A DNA stretch of 64,000 nt from Wolfiporia cocos (lineage: Eukaryota; Basidiomycota; Agaricomycetes; Polyporales; Phaeolaceae). Of the stretch, positions 12,071-24,973 are shown piece after piece. The DNA lies in NCBI GenBank assembly GCA_029448655.1, contig JACCLO010000001.1, forward strand, positions 3,162,001 to 3,226,000, given 5' to 3'. The position numbers and the translations under genes are program-made. How positions within the stretch are numbered: position 1 is the first letter of the stretch; every line of letters starts with the position of its first letter. The notes under the pieces were generated by a model, which saw only the letters and a list, made by a program, of their open reading frames with translations, searched no databases and had not been told where the DNA came from.

Positions 12071-15000
12071 TCACCGGCCAGCATGCCCATGCGGTCCTCT
12101 CGACGGATGCATGGCCATGACAAGGGAAGGCGCCAGAGCCGAAAGCAAAGTTCGGGAGGCAAGAGGATTGGGACGTTTCTGGGGCGTAATGCTACCCAAT
12201 ATAGCGAATTTTGATGGCACCATTGCGATTGCGAGCTTCGAGAGCTGCGCAGGATCAAGATTAGAATGAGGTCAAGTGAGAAACGCGGATGCATTGTACC
12301 TTTCCATTCTTCTGCTTCCTCACGCTGCTCGTAATTAAGAACAATTCTCTTCAAATGCTGCTGCTCGACCTTGTCTTGCAATTGTGCTGTGCGTGTCTGG
12401 ACCGCCAATGCAGATTCCGCGGGAATGGCAATCTGGCGAGTCTACGAGATGATTACATCCCGTCAGCCCAGCCACGAGCAGAGCGAGAAACATATACAGA
12501 CCTGAGGCTTGTTGCCACGCTTAGTAAACAAGGTGAATGTCATTACACCTTCCTGTTCACTGTCATCCGCCGATTCGGGGTCATTCTCGCCATCGACGTC
12601 CTCATTGCGTTTCTTGCGCATAATCGGTGGCGGGATGGCAGACTCCCATAGAGCCAAGGCTGTTTTCTTGTCCACTTTCCTGGATTCGGCCGAGGTATCA
12701 GTCACCATCTTTGCAAGCTCCTTGGCAAATTCTGCCTCGTCTTCCTCTGAGGGGCCGAGCGCCTCTTGTGTCGATTTGAGGAGGACAGCCTCTGGTGAGG
12801 GCGCACGTTCGTCGACCTATAAAGAGTGCACTTGTTAAGAAAGCAATAGCATTTGAACATGGTTGTAGGCTGGACTTACCGGTGAGGACAGTTCTGCGTG
12901 TTCATCCTCCTCATCTTCCCCCCCTTCGCGACGCCCTTCCTCTTCACCTTCATCGCCACTATCCTCGCCGCTGTCTTCGCTGTTGGTAACTGTCACAAGT
13001 GAATCAGCATTATACGACAGCAATATTGGTCGACAACATACTTCCGGCATTCTGGAAAGCGGAGTTGAACATCTCGTCAACGGCCACGGCAGCTTCTTCG
13101 GAGGTCTTGAACATTGTCAATTTGGGTCTGACCGCCTTTGTTTAACGTAAGTATTAGTCATAATGATCGATGTATGGGCACTCTCTGTTACCTCGAGAGA
13201 ATCAACCAGCATGAACTCGACATCCATCGGAAGAGGGGTCTTGCAGAGCACGTAAAGCTAAATGAAGACTTGTCAGCGCTACACCTACGAAGATACCAAG
13301 CACCATTACCTGAAAGAACGTCAGGAAACTGTCTAGCTTTTTCATTTGCGTCCCACGGTCGAAGCACATTCCGCATGTATCTAGGAGCACGCATACAAGG
13401 CGGATGCGGAAGAAATCGTCCGGCATGTCGATCGGGCACGGTTGTCCAGGTAGAGGACGTCCCTCGGCTGAAGGACAGTGAGTAGCTAATAAGATATTGC
13501 TGAAAGGTAGACTTACGATGACCGAAGGTCACTAACGTCCATAGTGTATCGAAGATGATGCTCGAGCTAATGAGGCGGTAAATGTACAGCTCGCCGAGAT
13601 ATTTGATGGTGGCAACACGCCGCTGGTTGATGCTGTATACGTTCTGCTCTAGCCCACGTCTTATATCCTCGAGCACCTGGTCCACAACAGCGATAGTGAA
13701 CGCTGGGTGGTACCGTTGTAGATCGTACGTGAGCATCGCCAGCAGCGCGATGTTCCCATATTTCACCCTCCATGGCTTCGTAAAGACTTTGTGCAGCGTG
13801 CGTGCGATGATCGCATCATTCCAGTCGAGCTTGCGAATCAGCTTGAGGACTTTGTCGATGGTTTTCTTGGTGAGAACATCGTAAATGAGATGCCGGATGA
13901 ACAACTCCATCGGTGTGCGTTGCTTCTCTTGTCGGGCGGTCCGCTCGGGAGGGTTGCACTACACAGCCTCGTTAGATACTATGGACTATTATGGTAAATG
14001 TCCTTACCTGATAGTACGCATTTTCCAGTAGCAGCTGTTGCCTCTGATCAAAGTGTTGCAGAGTTTGCTTCCGACGCATGAGCTCGAGCTATTTGAATGT
14101 ATCCAAGTCATGCGATGCCCACATACGATGTGGCATGAATGACCTACCATCTTACTGAAGGCTTCCCTAGTGTCATCGCTGCGTAGAAGGAACCTTCCAC
14201 AGCCCTCGAGTAAGAGTGCGATGTTTTCTACGTTAGTCCCGGTGAAGTCATCAAGGCAAACTTTGAACATGTGCAAAATAACGTGGGGCGGCACGACGCG
14301 GAACTTGGTGAGATTAGAGATGAATGTGACGTTCTAATGACCGTCAGGATCAGATTTAATGATTAACGAGCATATATTGGCAGATCTTGACTTACCTTCA
14401 GTCGTACTTCTGCCAACTCTTTTACGACTTTCTTCTTACGCTGTAGATACCTGAATTCTTCGTCGAGCTGCCTCGGAGAACATCAGTGGATTAGGCATCC
14501 GTCCGACGATAGATCATTCACCATAACAACAACGTCGCTACCAATGTCCGGCATATACTTGCTCAATGTCGCAATGAGCCTTGAATAATGAGGCAATAGA
14601 TCCGTACGGCTCTTGGGTGTTTGGCTCATAAACTGGTCATCAGACAGTGATGAGCCGTGTTATGTAGATATTCTATGACAGATGGCACTGGAGCTACGTA
14701 CCTTGACAAGCCTCTTGCGCGCCGCCTTGGAGTTGAGGAAAGCAAAATCCACGGCAGCCTGGTCGATGAGAGTGCGGTTTGTCGTATCAGGAAGGCGTGC
14801 CAGGAGTGCAGTGAGCAGCTGGGAAGGTCCTTGCGGCGCGAGCTGAGGCGTCGTGGGAGGCGATGTCTTGGGGGTCCCTGGCGTCGGCGTCGGGGCACTG
14901 TTCGCGGGCATAATCAGCAATCTGGCGCCTGCACTTACGAAGCAATTACTCCTCACTCATCGTCTTCATCTTTCTGATACTCATCCTCGTCATGGACAAG

Positions 15001-16660
15001 ATCGCCACCTGCGATCTTTGTCCCCGTGCCAGCCTCTCCTTCCGTCATCTTCAGACCCGCCAATTCCTCCTCCAGCTTTCTCATATCTTCCTCGACCTTC
15101 TCTTTATCCTTCTTCACCTTCTCCTTGTTATCTCCTTCCGTTATCTCATCTCCATCTCCCTCTACACCGAGCACGCTGCGAGGCACATAATCCTTGAGGT
15201 CGGGTATATCCTCGAAGAATCTACGCTCCTCCTCGTCCTCCCATTTCGCGCCCGTGAAGGATTCTGGTTCCGTACCGCCAGTACCCGTTCCTGTGTTTGT
15301 TCCGATGAGAATAGACTCAGCCTTCTGTGCGGACGTTTTAAGGGTAGGCATTGGCAAGTACAAGAGCTCGGATAGGCTGCATCGGCGGTCAGCACAGACA
15401 CAACTTGAGCGCATCAGACTGACGTTTGGCAATTGGCAAGGAGCTTCTCATAGTTTTTGGTCATCTTCTCATACGCTTGCTGTCTGTCTTCAAAAATTTC
15501 ACCAGAGCGGATATATGCCTCGTGATTCCGTCTGTCTTGCTCTTGCAGGCGCTGAGTACTAATGATCAATATGACTGTATCCCGTTCCAAGCCTGTATGA
15601 GCCCACATTGTGTTCATGCACCAGTTTCTTGGCGACGTTCTCAAAGTAGCCCTCGCACATTTTCTTGAATCGATCCCGGATCTCCTTCTCGACAAGTTCG
15701 TCTTCTTCTTTGACCAGCTGGGGGAACGCGCCATTTGTCTGGTCGCTGGCTTCATTTGTAGTATTTGCAGAAAGTGTCCCAGGTTCTGACACGCATGAGA
15801 TCTGCTTATTCGTTTGGGGCGGTGTGATGCCTAAGTATGGGCGGGCGAACGATTTCAAGAACGTCGATAAGAGCGGCAGGGACGAAAGAGTAGGGTCATT
15901 CGACAACTTGAGCCATGCATTGTGAGAGACATTGCCGGGCGCATACGTGCATCACTCACTAGCTCCTTCATGGTCCTCATCACCCACTCTCCACCGCTCC
16001 TGTTGGGAGCATCCCTGATGATACCTACGAGTGCTAACTCGGCAGATACACGCAGTGCTGGACGCTGACGGGATACACGTGCGGCATCCTCCTTCTCGCG
16101 CTGTTCGGGATTAAGCGCGGAAAGGGCGGCGCGCTGTGGCGGGGCCAATGCTGCAGTCAACGCGGAGACCAGGGCAGGCGTGAATGCTTTCGGAAAGCGG
16201 CGGTGAAGAAGGGATATTATCTAGGACCAATAATCTATTGATGCCTATTGAGAGAATTAGGATCGAAGGCGTACCTCAGCGGCACTCCAGACATCCTTCT
16301 CGGTCTTGCAGCGAGAGACACCCTCGACGACAGCCCCGGAGAGTTCATCCACGTACTTCTCTAGGGACAACGTCTCGATGTCCTTGATGATCTGGTCGCG
16401 GTTCTCCACTCCCACGGACAAACGAATGCGCTTGATGAGGGCAGTATGCCGCTTCAACGACGAGTCCAGCGCCTTGGTCAGTCCTGAGCGATAGAAACAC
16501 GATCATGGCATTCAACTGCTTTTCCATCAGACGAACACGCGGCAAACGGACCTTGTCCTGCTTGGCCAACGTTCAGTGTCTTGAGGTGCACGCGCCGCTC
16601 ACGCCGCGCGTTCTCTTCGTCGACCTTCGATTGCGCACTTCCCGCAGGAGTTGCGTCCAT
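12071..16660 (-). CDS. UPF2: Nonsense-mediated mRNA decay factor UPF2/NMD2
   Basis: Large multi-exon minus-strand gene with ATG at 16660-16658 and TGA at 12073-12071. The N-terminus (MDATPAGSAQSKVDEENARRERRVHLKTLN) leads into the first MIF4G domain (TKALDSSLKRHTALIKRIRLSVGVENRDQIIKDIETLSLEKYVDELSGAVVEGV, then LLSTFLKSFARPYLGI). An acidic linker (EERRFFEDIPDLKDYVPRSVLG) follows, then two further helical MIF4G-type repeats on the exons at about 14960-13190. Acidic clusters lie at 13000-12900 and 12620-12550 (DVDGENDPESADDSEQEGVMTFTLFTKRGNKPQ). The C-terminal UPF1-binding region contains VQTRTAQLQDKVEQQHLKRIVLNYEQREEAEE. UPF2 bridges UPF1 and UPF3 on mRNAs with premature stops. A last short exon adds about 58 residues ending HGHAGR. 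Confidence 0.85.
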
Positions 16661-17786
16661 TGTCCGATAGCTGTACTCTGGTTGTTAGTGGTAATTGGAA
16701 TGATGTGCTGTATAGCGGGCCTTCAAGGGAGGAGCAGCGAGCTAAGTGGTGGTTCCGCAGATAGCTTGAACATGCACAGCTTGTGCCACTTCTGTGAGAG
16801 TTCGGACTTCGCCACTGACCACAACTTGCCGTGAACCTTCACCATCGCTCTAGGAAAGCTGAAGTCTTCCATCTGTCTCGGGATCTAAACTTTTTCTGGG
16901 CACCAGCCGTTGGTGTGAGCAGCTTTCGCCCAGATCTTGTCATGACTTTAGACCTTGTCTGGTCGACGAAGAATTTCTTCTGGTTCTAATGGTCGCAGAT
17001 CCGGCGGCACGGCATTCGCAGAGTCTCCCATACGATCTCGCTCAAATTTCAATATTGAGTGACATTTTTTTGATCTGGTTGGTGCGGTGCGGAAGAAAGC
17101 TATCGACTTCGCATCGTCGAGATACTACTTCGTAACGGTTCGCGGACGACTATGAAATCCGGAACATGCGGGAGGCTTATAGTTGAATTTGCTATTCGGA
17201 CTCTGGAGGCTAGTGCTTGTGGCTATCTGTGCTCTCACTATACACGCTATCCAGTTGGAGGATTCTTCAGCAATCCAAAGTAAACGGTGAGCCAATCGAG
17301 ACGCTGTTATTGAGTAGCGGGACTGCACTGCGACCACTATATGCGCTCTCCCGAGTAACAATGCTGAACGTTGCTTGGGCTTTCAATACTACTGAGTGAG
17401 CTGAAGCTCTTTCCACCCATTGACACACTATCTACGACTTTAGTTTCTGAGATACACGACAACCAACCAACCAAGCTGGGTTCTATCGTTGACCTGCGCT
17501 TCAGGCCTGCTGTTGAGGCTCATAAAAGTTGCCTGTATGCTGTTAGTCTGCTTCGGATGAGTCCGCCGGCATCCATATGGTTTCCGCTGGCCGGGCTTCA
17601 CATTTACTCCAATCTCCCACCGCCGAGAAAAGCGCACCAAACACATGTTAACTTCTCTCGGAACACGTTGTAAGCGGCCACTACTACCGTCGGCAACAGC
17701 ATGCTTGCGGCATGAACCTTAACAGCACTTAACCTCCCGCTCCTCCTTCAGCCTGTAGCGTACCCCCACCATCATCTAATCCCGCG
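16661..17786. other. Intergenic region
   Basis: This 1.1-kb stretch contains the divergent promoters of UPF2 (-) and the coiled-coil gene (+). Short plus-strand frames near 17110-17400 contain hydrophobic runs, but I could not join them into a credible gene. No RNA gene was recognised. Confidence 0.35.
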
Positions 17787-19410
17787 ATGTCTACGACCGC
17801 TACTGTGACCCTCCCCGCCTCCACATCCGCCACCATACTGCACTCCAGCCCGACCTTCAAGTTTCATCCATCCTCAGCCACACATAACACATTCACGCTG
17901 ACGGAGTAAGCTTGGTCTAACCGCATGCACCCAATCATTAGCAGCTCCGAGACTTACAAGCCCATCTAGTCGTTACGATTCAGTCATGAACGAGCTCCGC
18001 GAGGCGACTATGTCACCGACACCCGTCAGCGCGCTTCTTCGCGATCCTGTCGTGCTCACTACGCTGATCGGCCGCCGCCACACTCACACTCCCATTCCGG
18101 TTCACAGCCATACCCATAAAAAGACTCGCCGCGCAACAAACACCGCGCACCCTACTCATGCACGCGACCGCGAAGCGAGCGACAGGGAGCATGGCAGCAG
18201 TGCACAGGCGCACACGCGCTCGCCCAAGCGCAGTGGGCACTCAGACTCTGCGCGCGTGCTCACGCTATTACTCGCTGAGGAGGAAAAGCACGCGCGACAT
18301 CTGCAAGCTGCGTTGCGCATTGCGGACGAGGCGCGCACCGCGGAGGCAGGACGTGCAGATGCGGCTGAGCAGCGCGCACGCGCTGCTGAGAGCCATGCGC
18401 GCGAGCTCGCGCAACGTATCGCGGGAGCCGAAACAGCGCGGCGGCAAGCAGAAGTGTCGAACGATCGTGCACAGCTGCGCGCAGAGGCTGCGGAGCGAGA
18501 GCGGAAACGGACTGAGAGCGATCTACGCCGAATCGAGGGCGAGCTTGTGAGCGCGGAGCGGGCGAGGTGGGAGGCAGATCATGGATTACGGGAGGCGCAG
18601 GCAGTTGTTAGAGCTTATCGCATGCAGGAGGAGGAGTGGGAGCATGGGAGAAAGGCAGAGGTAAGGAGGGTGCATGAGGATGGACGGGAGGACGCATATG
18701 AGGATGGACGTATGAAGGGGTATGAAGTTGGGTTGGCGGAGGGACGGGGAACGGGGCACGCGGAGGGATATGCGGCAGGAAGGACGGAAGGGTACAGAGC
18801 GGGGCACTTGATTGGGTACGAGGAAGGGCGGAAAGTGGGATTCAAAGAAGGGCGCGAAGCGGAGAGGGCGCATGCGCTTCAGGCAATTGACAAGTTCGTG
18901 GTCGAGGAAGTGGGCAGGCGGAGCGTTGTCACACTTTCCACCGTCACGGTAGGTTCGTTTCGTTTGCGTAGTTATTATCCATTCTGACAGGGGCCACAGG
19001 AGGAAGACCGCACCCAGCAATGGGTTACAGCGACTAGCCACTTGCGTGAGGCCGAGCTCGCATCTGACTGTGAGCTCACCCCAATCGCAGTCCGCGCACC
19101 ATCAATGGCCACAATTCCAATCTCAATCGGGTCAGCAGAATCGACTTTCTACGAAGAAATGAAAGCGAGAACACCTTCTCCTACGCCTAAAATATTGAGG
19201 GCATCTTCTCCAGCACCTTTGTCCGTGAAAGCACCTTTGCCCGTGAAAGCACCTGTTCCCCAGGAGAAAGCGTCTTGCACCGCGACGCAGCTCCCCAAAG
19301 CCCCTTCTCCTGCGCCAGTTCCTGTCTGGATCCATCGCCGGCTTAACACTGCACCAGGGCGGCCGCTTCCGGCGATACCAATTCAGGTTGCATCTCGAAT
19401 CGCAGTTTAA
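17787..19410 (+). CDS. Coiled-coil protein with deca-GX3-like glycine repeat
   Basis: The ATG at 17787 starts a short exon (MSTTATVTLPASTSATILHSSP...). After an intron at about 17907-17969 the main exon encodes DRYDSVMNELREATMSPTPVSALLRDPVVLTTLIG and a His/Arg-rich linker. A long Ala/Arg/Glu coiled coil follows at about 18270-18650. Then comes a four-residue periodic segment with Gly every fourth position (about 18700-18860: GYEVGLAEGRGTGHAEGYAA and onward), like the deca-GX3 motif of Yae1/Lto1. A second intron near 18946-18990 precedes a Pro-rich tail with KAPLPVKAPVPQEKA repeats. Its function is unknown. It resembles hypothetical proteins common in agaricomycetes. The glycine repeat suggests tight helix packing and does not by itself make it a Yae1 orthologue. 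Confidence 0.75.
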
Positions 19411-20767
19411 CGCGCTCACTCGTGGATTGTACCTGCACGACGCTGCGCAGGTGTAAGGTATGTGACAAGATGGGCAGCATTCATCTTATTACCGGACAGA
19501 CTGGGATGGGACCATTATTGTATATTGATGCGAATGGCTGGTCCTTGGCTTCATAGCTGTTCTTCAGCTTCATATACGCGGTAGCGCTGGACACGAGACC
19601 GCTGATATTTGGCCACGATTGGTCGGTTACTTCAATTCTAATTCTGTATTTTGTCTTGACACAAACTGCCTTGAGCTGGGTTCGTGGCATCGCGAAGATG
19701 ATGCTGAGATGCTGTATAATGTCGGATACAGATAGCAAGATCGACATCTGGCCAACAGTGAAGTTAGAAGAGTATATAACTCTGACCTCTCACACCGTCG
19801 ACTTGTCACTCTTGCCTTGGAGAGCTCCCGCCCATGAGGCGCACATGGACTAAAGTGCAGCTAGTTTTTGAACCTCCTAGGGTCGTGATACGATAGGTTG
19901 TTAAAAAGGAGAGGTGGACATCGTAAAGGATCGTGAAACCCGGGAGCACAGTGCAACGCCATAGTGCCCGAAACTCTGATGAACAGAGACCGTCGCAAGT
20001 TGCAACGAGTTGGAATTTGCTCCCTGCTACCATCACAAGTCATTCTAATCGGTCCCATAGCATGACGTCAGACTAAGCATCCTCGAAATCGCACTAGGCA
20101 ATATGTCGAGATGATTTGAATATACAATACAAGGCAATGCATCCTCATGTTAGGCCAAGAGCAGTACCGCACTGTTGCAAATTGTGTCAAAGGGGAATCA
20201 AGGACTAAACGACGCACCGAGGATTCACATACAGTGTCTGAATCAGAACGTCGCCAACAGCGCATGGGAGTGCCTTCACGCTAACGCTCCCAGACCTGGC
20301 AAGGAGAATGGCCGTACGGCTCCCTCAAAGCATCCTAGAGCAGCAGAATAGACAATGCTGCGAGGACCCTCGATCTATCAAGTGCATAGCTCTAGTGATT
20401 GGGCGGTGTTACAGTACCTGAAGCGGCTACATCTGAATCATTGATGCTCGCAGCACATCTGCATCTCGCTACTGCTTTGAGGGGTCCGAGTCGGCTGGAG
20501 AGATGCGGCGATAGAATGCAGACTGCGAAATCTCATGCTGATGATGATGGTCGTGTTCAACAACAGTCGCCCAGCCGCGGTAACGCTCGTTCCGCCAGAT
20601 CAGCTTGCTGTACTGGAGTAATACTATAAGAACAACAGGTGGCAGCCACCATCAGTCATCTACCCTGCCTCAGGCTGCCACTTTCCTGCCGTCTCTGCTG
20701 TCTCACAGAATTCAATTTGGATCTCGTCTGCAGCCCGTTCAGCCCACAGTGCTACTATCAGGCCACT
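19411..20767. other. Intergenic region
   Basis: About 1.36 kb with only short scattered frames and no recognisable domain, RNA gene or inverted-repeat element. The last 150 bp upstream of 20768 are presumably the promoter and leader of the next gene. Confidence 0.4.
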
Positions 20768-22467
20768 ATGGCCCCTACCGTCCCGCCATCCCCGCTCTCG
20801 CCCAGCGTCGGCGCACGCCGCAAGGGTGGCAAGACCCTCCCTCGCCTCCCTCTTTCCGCGTTCTCTCCGCCCGCATCAGGAACGTCGGACGCGTTCCCTA
20901 TTGCGCCCAGCCCTAGCACGCTCCTACCAGAAGAGGTCGTCGATGCGTGTGTAAACGCGCCATCGGGCGATCTGGACGCGTGGCGCGCGCAACTTGGCGA
21001 GCGGACGGCGAGCGTCGTGCTCAACCTGCAGGGCAAGGAGCCGTCTCAGATCGAGGAGATCTTGCAGAGGTATGTCGATTCATACGCAAGGGATCTTCGG
21101 AGCGCGCGATCTTGAAGCGAATCCTTCGTGGATCATACCTGTATTATGAACATCTACGGCTTCGCGTGAGAGCGTTTAAGGCTGCCGGAAATTCCCTGCA
21201 AGGGCTTCCGGCGGTCCTGACATGGATTCGCTGTCGTGCAAGCAGGGGGCTCAGCGAATGCTGAGTATGATCTCTGGCTGTCCAATGTTGTACTCTAGGC
21301 AGCGTTGGCCACCGGAAAGCCTGAAATAGGTCTATTGACCTGTAACATTTCACCAATCCGTGTTATGAGACTAGTGTTCGACTAGCAAACGTGGAGTGCG
21401 TAGATCAGGTCTCGTAGCCAACAGCAATGTCCGCGTCGGAGATGAACGCAGCGACATCGGTCAAGCTTCACAGACATGATATCACTGTTTAGTTGCAGAG
21501 CCACACCATAGGCTTTCTAAGATTTGGATAGAGAGTTGCGCACTCTGAAGATTCCTTTTACGCATCATCTACACTGATCGCGCTGACCCGCATGCAGTGT
21601 CCGCTCAAATGCCTATCCACTCCCCGTGCTTGCCGTGCTTGTCCCCCTCCTTCCCTCGTCCTCCCCCTCAGATGTCTTCAGCCCACCATCATATCTCATT
21701 CCCGATGCGCGCGGGGAGGGGCCCTCGCTCGTGCCAGTCATCGAATTTACGAAGCCGAGCGACACGCTACGTGACGCGCTCGCGTGGGCGCTCGCGCAGG
21801 GCCTAACAGTGAACATCGACGTGCAGAACAACATCGTGGAGACGGAGGGCCCGTGGGACGCGCTCGAGGAGCTGCTCACGCGCGTCACATCGCAGGGTCA
21901 TCCGGGCAAGATCGTCATCTGTGCGTGCCATACTCTCTCGCTTGATTGATATGCGATGACTGAACGACGCATCTGCAGCAAACATCCTCCCCCCTCCTTC
22001 CGACCCGAACCTCCCGATCGTGAAGCTGCTCACGCATGCGAGCTATCGCGCGTTCCAGGCGCACACCGCCGCGCTTTCGCTGTTCACTGGCGTCTTCGTC
22101 GCGTACCGCCCACCCGCGTGGGGCGCGTCCGTCCCCGCCGACGCGGACGAATCCGCTCGCAAGGAACGTGCCGAGTGGAAGCGCAGGATTAAGATGTACA
22201 GTGCGTATCTCATTGCGCATTCCTCCTCACATCCTGACTGTGATCCCATCGCTGACTGTCACCATAGTCTCCCCCATCATTGAAGCTTTCGGCTACCAGC
22301 GGATCGTCTACGCCTCTGCTCCATCCTTCGGGGCGAATACTTCCTCTACTGCAAGCGAATGGTTCTCGCTTGCTCGCGAGTCCTTTACGGAGCTCGGTGT
22401 GGAACAGGAAGCCGTTGACGCCGTATTTGCGGGTAATGCACGGACCGTGTTTGGGTCGCAGTCGTAG
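20768..22467 (+). CDS. Amidohydrolase-like (Amidohydro_2-related) protein
   Basis: The ATG at 20768 starts MAPTVPPSPLSPSVGARRKGGKTL. Exon 1 ends at 21069 after SQIEEILQ. An unusually long intron (21070-21598, 529 nt) leads to SVRSNAYPLPVLAVLVPLLPSSSPSDVFSPPSY, then FTKPSDTLRDALAWALAQGLTVNIDVQNNIVETEGPWDALEELL. Further exons give NILPPPSDPNLPIVKLLTHASYRAFQAHTAALSLFTG, WKRRIKMYLSPIIEAFGYQRIVYASAPSFG and a typical amidohydrolase ending (FAGNARTVFG). The last part, with a helix before FxGNAxxVFG, is how metal-dependent TIM-barrel amidohydrolases end. I did not see a clear N-terminal HxH metal site, so catalytic activity is uncertain. Exons are GC-rich compared with the introns. Confidence 0.6.
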
Positions 22468-23400
22468 GACCAGAAGTGCGCGGTTGGACGCCTAGCCTCA
22501 CGGATTGCTAGAAGGAAATGGGGCGCGATTACGGAAGGGGGGCATTTCTAATTATTTGAAAGGGCCCAGAGGCAGGAAGGCGGAGTGGTCTGCGGTGTTG
22601 AGCTTGTACTAACGTTGATATGTGGTTGGAGCTAGAGTTGAGTTTCGTGTAAAGTGTGCTACATCCAGAACGAGATTGATTATCGAGTTCAATAACAAAC
22701 CAATAACAAAGCTATTGAAATTCCCTACTGTTCACCCACCCTTCGCAAACACAGTCAACCTAGTCCGGTATGATGCACAGCCTCGATGTTAATACTGATC
22801 AATACCACATTAACTACATTGTAACATATCATTGGCACCCTGCTCTGCGTATAAATACCTGCCATCTGATTAGGGCTGAAGCTGAAGCAGCAAGGTGATC
22901 CGTATAATACTGTTAGTCAGAAATGATTGAGTCCACCACCAGTGCGCTTTCGATTTGTCAGTTAGCTTGAAACGGTTTGCCTCCCTCTGCGGTTCTACAT
23001 TCTCAGCGGCAGGAACAGGGCTACTGAATGCTTCGCCTAATGTGGCCTAGACAAGATCGCAGCAGTGTCACTGGTCTCAATGAAACTGTGGCGCGAAGCT
23101 GTACACCGCCTATCGGGTACTAGTTGCTGTCGACGAATTTCTCAAGGTCGACGGGTCATTACAGCTGCCCGTGGCTAGCTTACGGGCTTCGTAACGAGAC
23201 AGCCACATCAATGCAACTCTCTCAGATGTGATCAACTAGAAAGCGATAGTTTCTCGCATTTTGCTACGCATACATCCATAATTGTGAATGGTTTCCGAAA
23301 ATGAGCCATCAGACCTCCAGGTTCCACCATTATCAAATCTAGCATAGACCACATTGCTCTGATTTGTAATATTGTCAACGTATTGTGATGGACCACAAGA
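22468..23400. other. Intergenic region between convergent genes
   Basis: This 933-bp stretch lies between the 3' ends of two convergent genes. It is AT-richer than its neighbours. I see no gene, RNA or repeat in it. Confidence 0.45.
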
Positions 23401-24973
23401 CTATTTGTTTTTCCCCTCTCTTTCCAATTTCCGCAAATACCGCTTACGAATGCTCTTGTGCAATTTATGAGTGTATCGTATGAAGAACATCTTCCAACCA
23501 ATGAGATTCTATCGCCAGCATCAGACGTGTCCTACGCATTCATCAGTGAGAGAGGTACTGAGTGCGCACCATGAAATAGTCGATGACAGCATGGCTCCAG
23601 AATGGTGTGCTGACGAACGGGCGGCCCGTCCAAAGCGCGCCACATGGTAGGCCGACCTACACGACTAATCAGACAAATCACCTTGAGGGTGGAAAGCACT
23701 CCCATACCTTCTGTAACACGGAGCGGACGTAAACCTTCGGTGTTGGTGTAGTAATGTTCGAGCGGCGGATCTTCGACATGTTCGACACCTGCAATCGCAA
23801 GCCATCAGCTCGTTCGCCACAAGCAGAGGATAGTGAGCATACCACAAAGTAGGTATTCAGGCACTGCACGTCAACGCCGCTACTGCTGACTTCCTCCGCG
23901 AGCGATGCCGTCCACGAGGACAGGAACGCCTTCGTGCCTGCGTACGTCGCGAGCATGGGCGAGGCGATACCCGTGCCCGAGAACGAGCCCATGTTCAAGA
24001 TGAGGCCGCGTTTCCTGTGTACCAAGCGGATTCGCCCACATTAGCCGACTCAGGCACCGCGCAGCTGACATTCCGTACCTGCCGACCATCCCAGAGAGCA
24101 CGATCCGGGTGACGCGCACGGTCGCGTTGACGTTGATCTTGACAATGTCCTCGACCTCGTCCGCCGGCGCCTCGGCAAAGTAGATCGGTGAGCGGTGCGA
24201 CCTGCCGACGTTGTTCACTGTCATGTCCAACTCTGTTGAGTACTTCGCAGACACGCGCATGGAGACGTGTTGACTCACCCAGTACGCCGATGTCAAGGCC
24301 TTCGAGCTCGGCGGCAAGCCGCCCCCATTGCGCCTCGTCCGAAAGCTGCGAAAAGTCCATTGTGAAAGCTTTCGCCTGGACTTTTCGCTCCGGGGGACAG
24401 CTAGACTCTGGGTTTGCAGTGAGTATGATGCCCGGCAATCGTACGCTCGAGTGGTCCGCACCGATCTCAGTGACTAGCGCATCGAGTGCAGCGGAATTAC
24501 GCGCGGATACGAGGACATTGAAACCCTTCTTGGCAAGCTGGAGGGCGAACTCCCGACCGATGCCTTCCGAGGCACCCGTTACAACTAATGATGCAAGTTA
24601 GTTCAGCAATCGAGCTAAGTTGCGGACGGGGGCTCACCTGCCCATGAGCCCTTTCCAGCACCGTACTTCTTCAGCTATACACCAGTGAAGACGTGTCACG
24701 TCAACCCGTCAGCCTGCTGCGAGCTCAGGCAACGACCAAGGTGCGTACATTTGTGCCGGGGAGTACGAATGTCTGCAGCAGCACGCCTACAGCTTTCGCA
24801 GCAAACTTGCCGAAGGAGACGAGCCCCAGTGCGGCGAAGAAGAACGTGAGGTATGGATGTTGCGCCACTTGCGCGGGTGGGTCAGTCACTCGCGAGATAT
24901 GTTATTCGTTTTGGTATTCACCTATGTCTGTCGGTGAGCTAGTATGATGAAATGCGTGAACAGAGGGCGGCAT
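23401..24973 (-). CDS. Very-long-chain 3-oxoacyl-CoA reductase (KAR/IFA38 family)
   Basis: ER short-chain dehydrogenase that carries out the first reduction of the fatty-acid elongation cycle. ATG at 24973-24971 ([16 protein letters not shown]). Next is a membrane segment ([38 protein letters not shown]), [12 protein letters not shown] and the cofactor motif [38 protein letters not shown], the catalytic Ser in LNMGSFSG and YAGTKAF (YxxxK) follow, then [16 protein letters not shown] and DYFM. The frame appears to stop at 23543, but an intron (gtgcgc...gatag) joins DYFM to a final exon, [35 protein letters not shown]. This ends at 23401 with a Lys-rich tail that fits ER retrieval. I prefer this longer form because it matches the family's usual end. 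Confidence 0.88.

Noticed and set aside
23543..23560. Stop codon at 23543 as the end of the ketoacyl-CoA reductase
   Set aside because: A donor just before it and a downstream exon restore the family-typical C-terminus with a Lys-rich ER tail.
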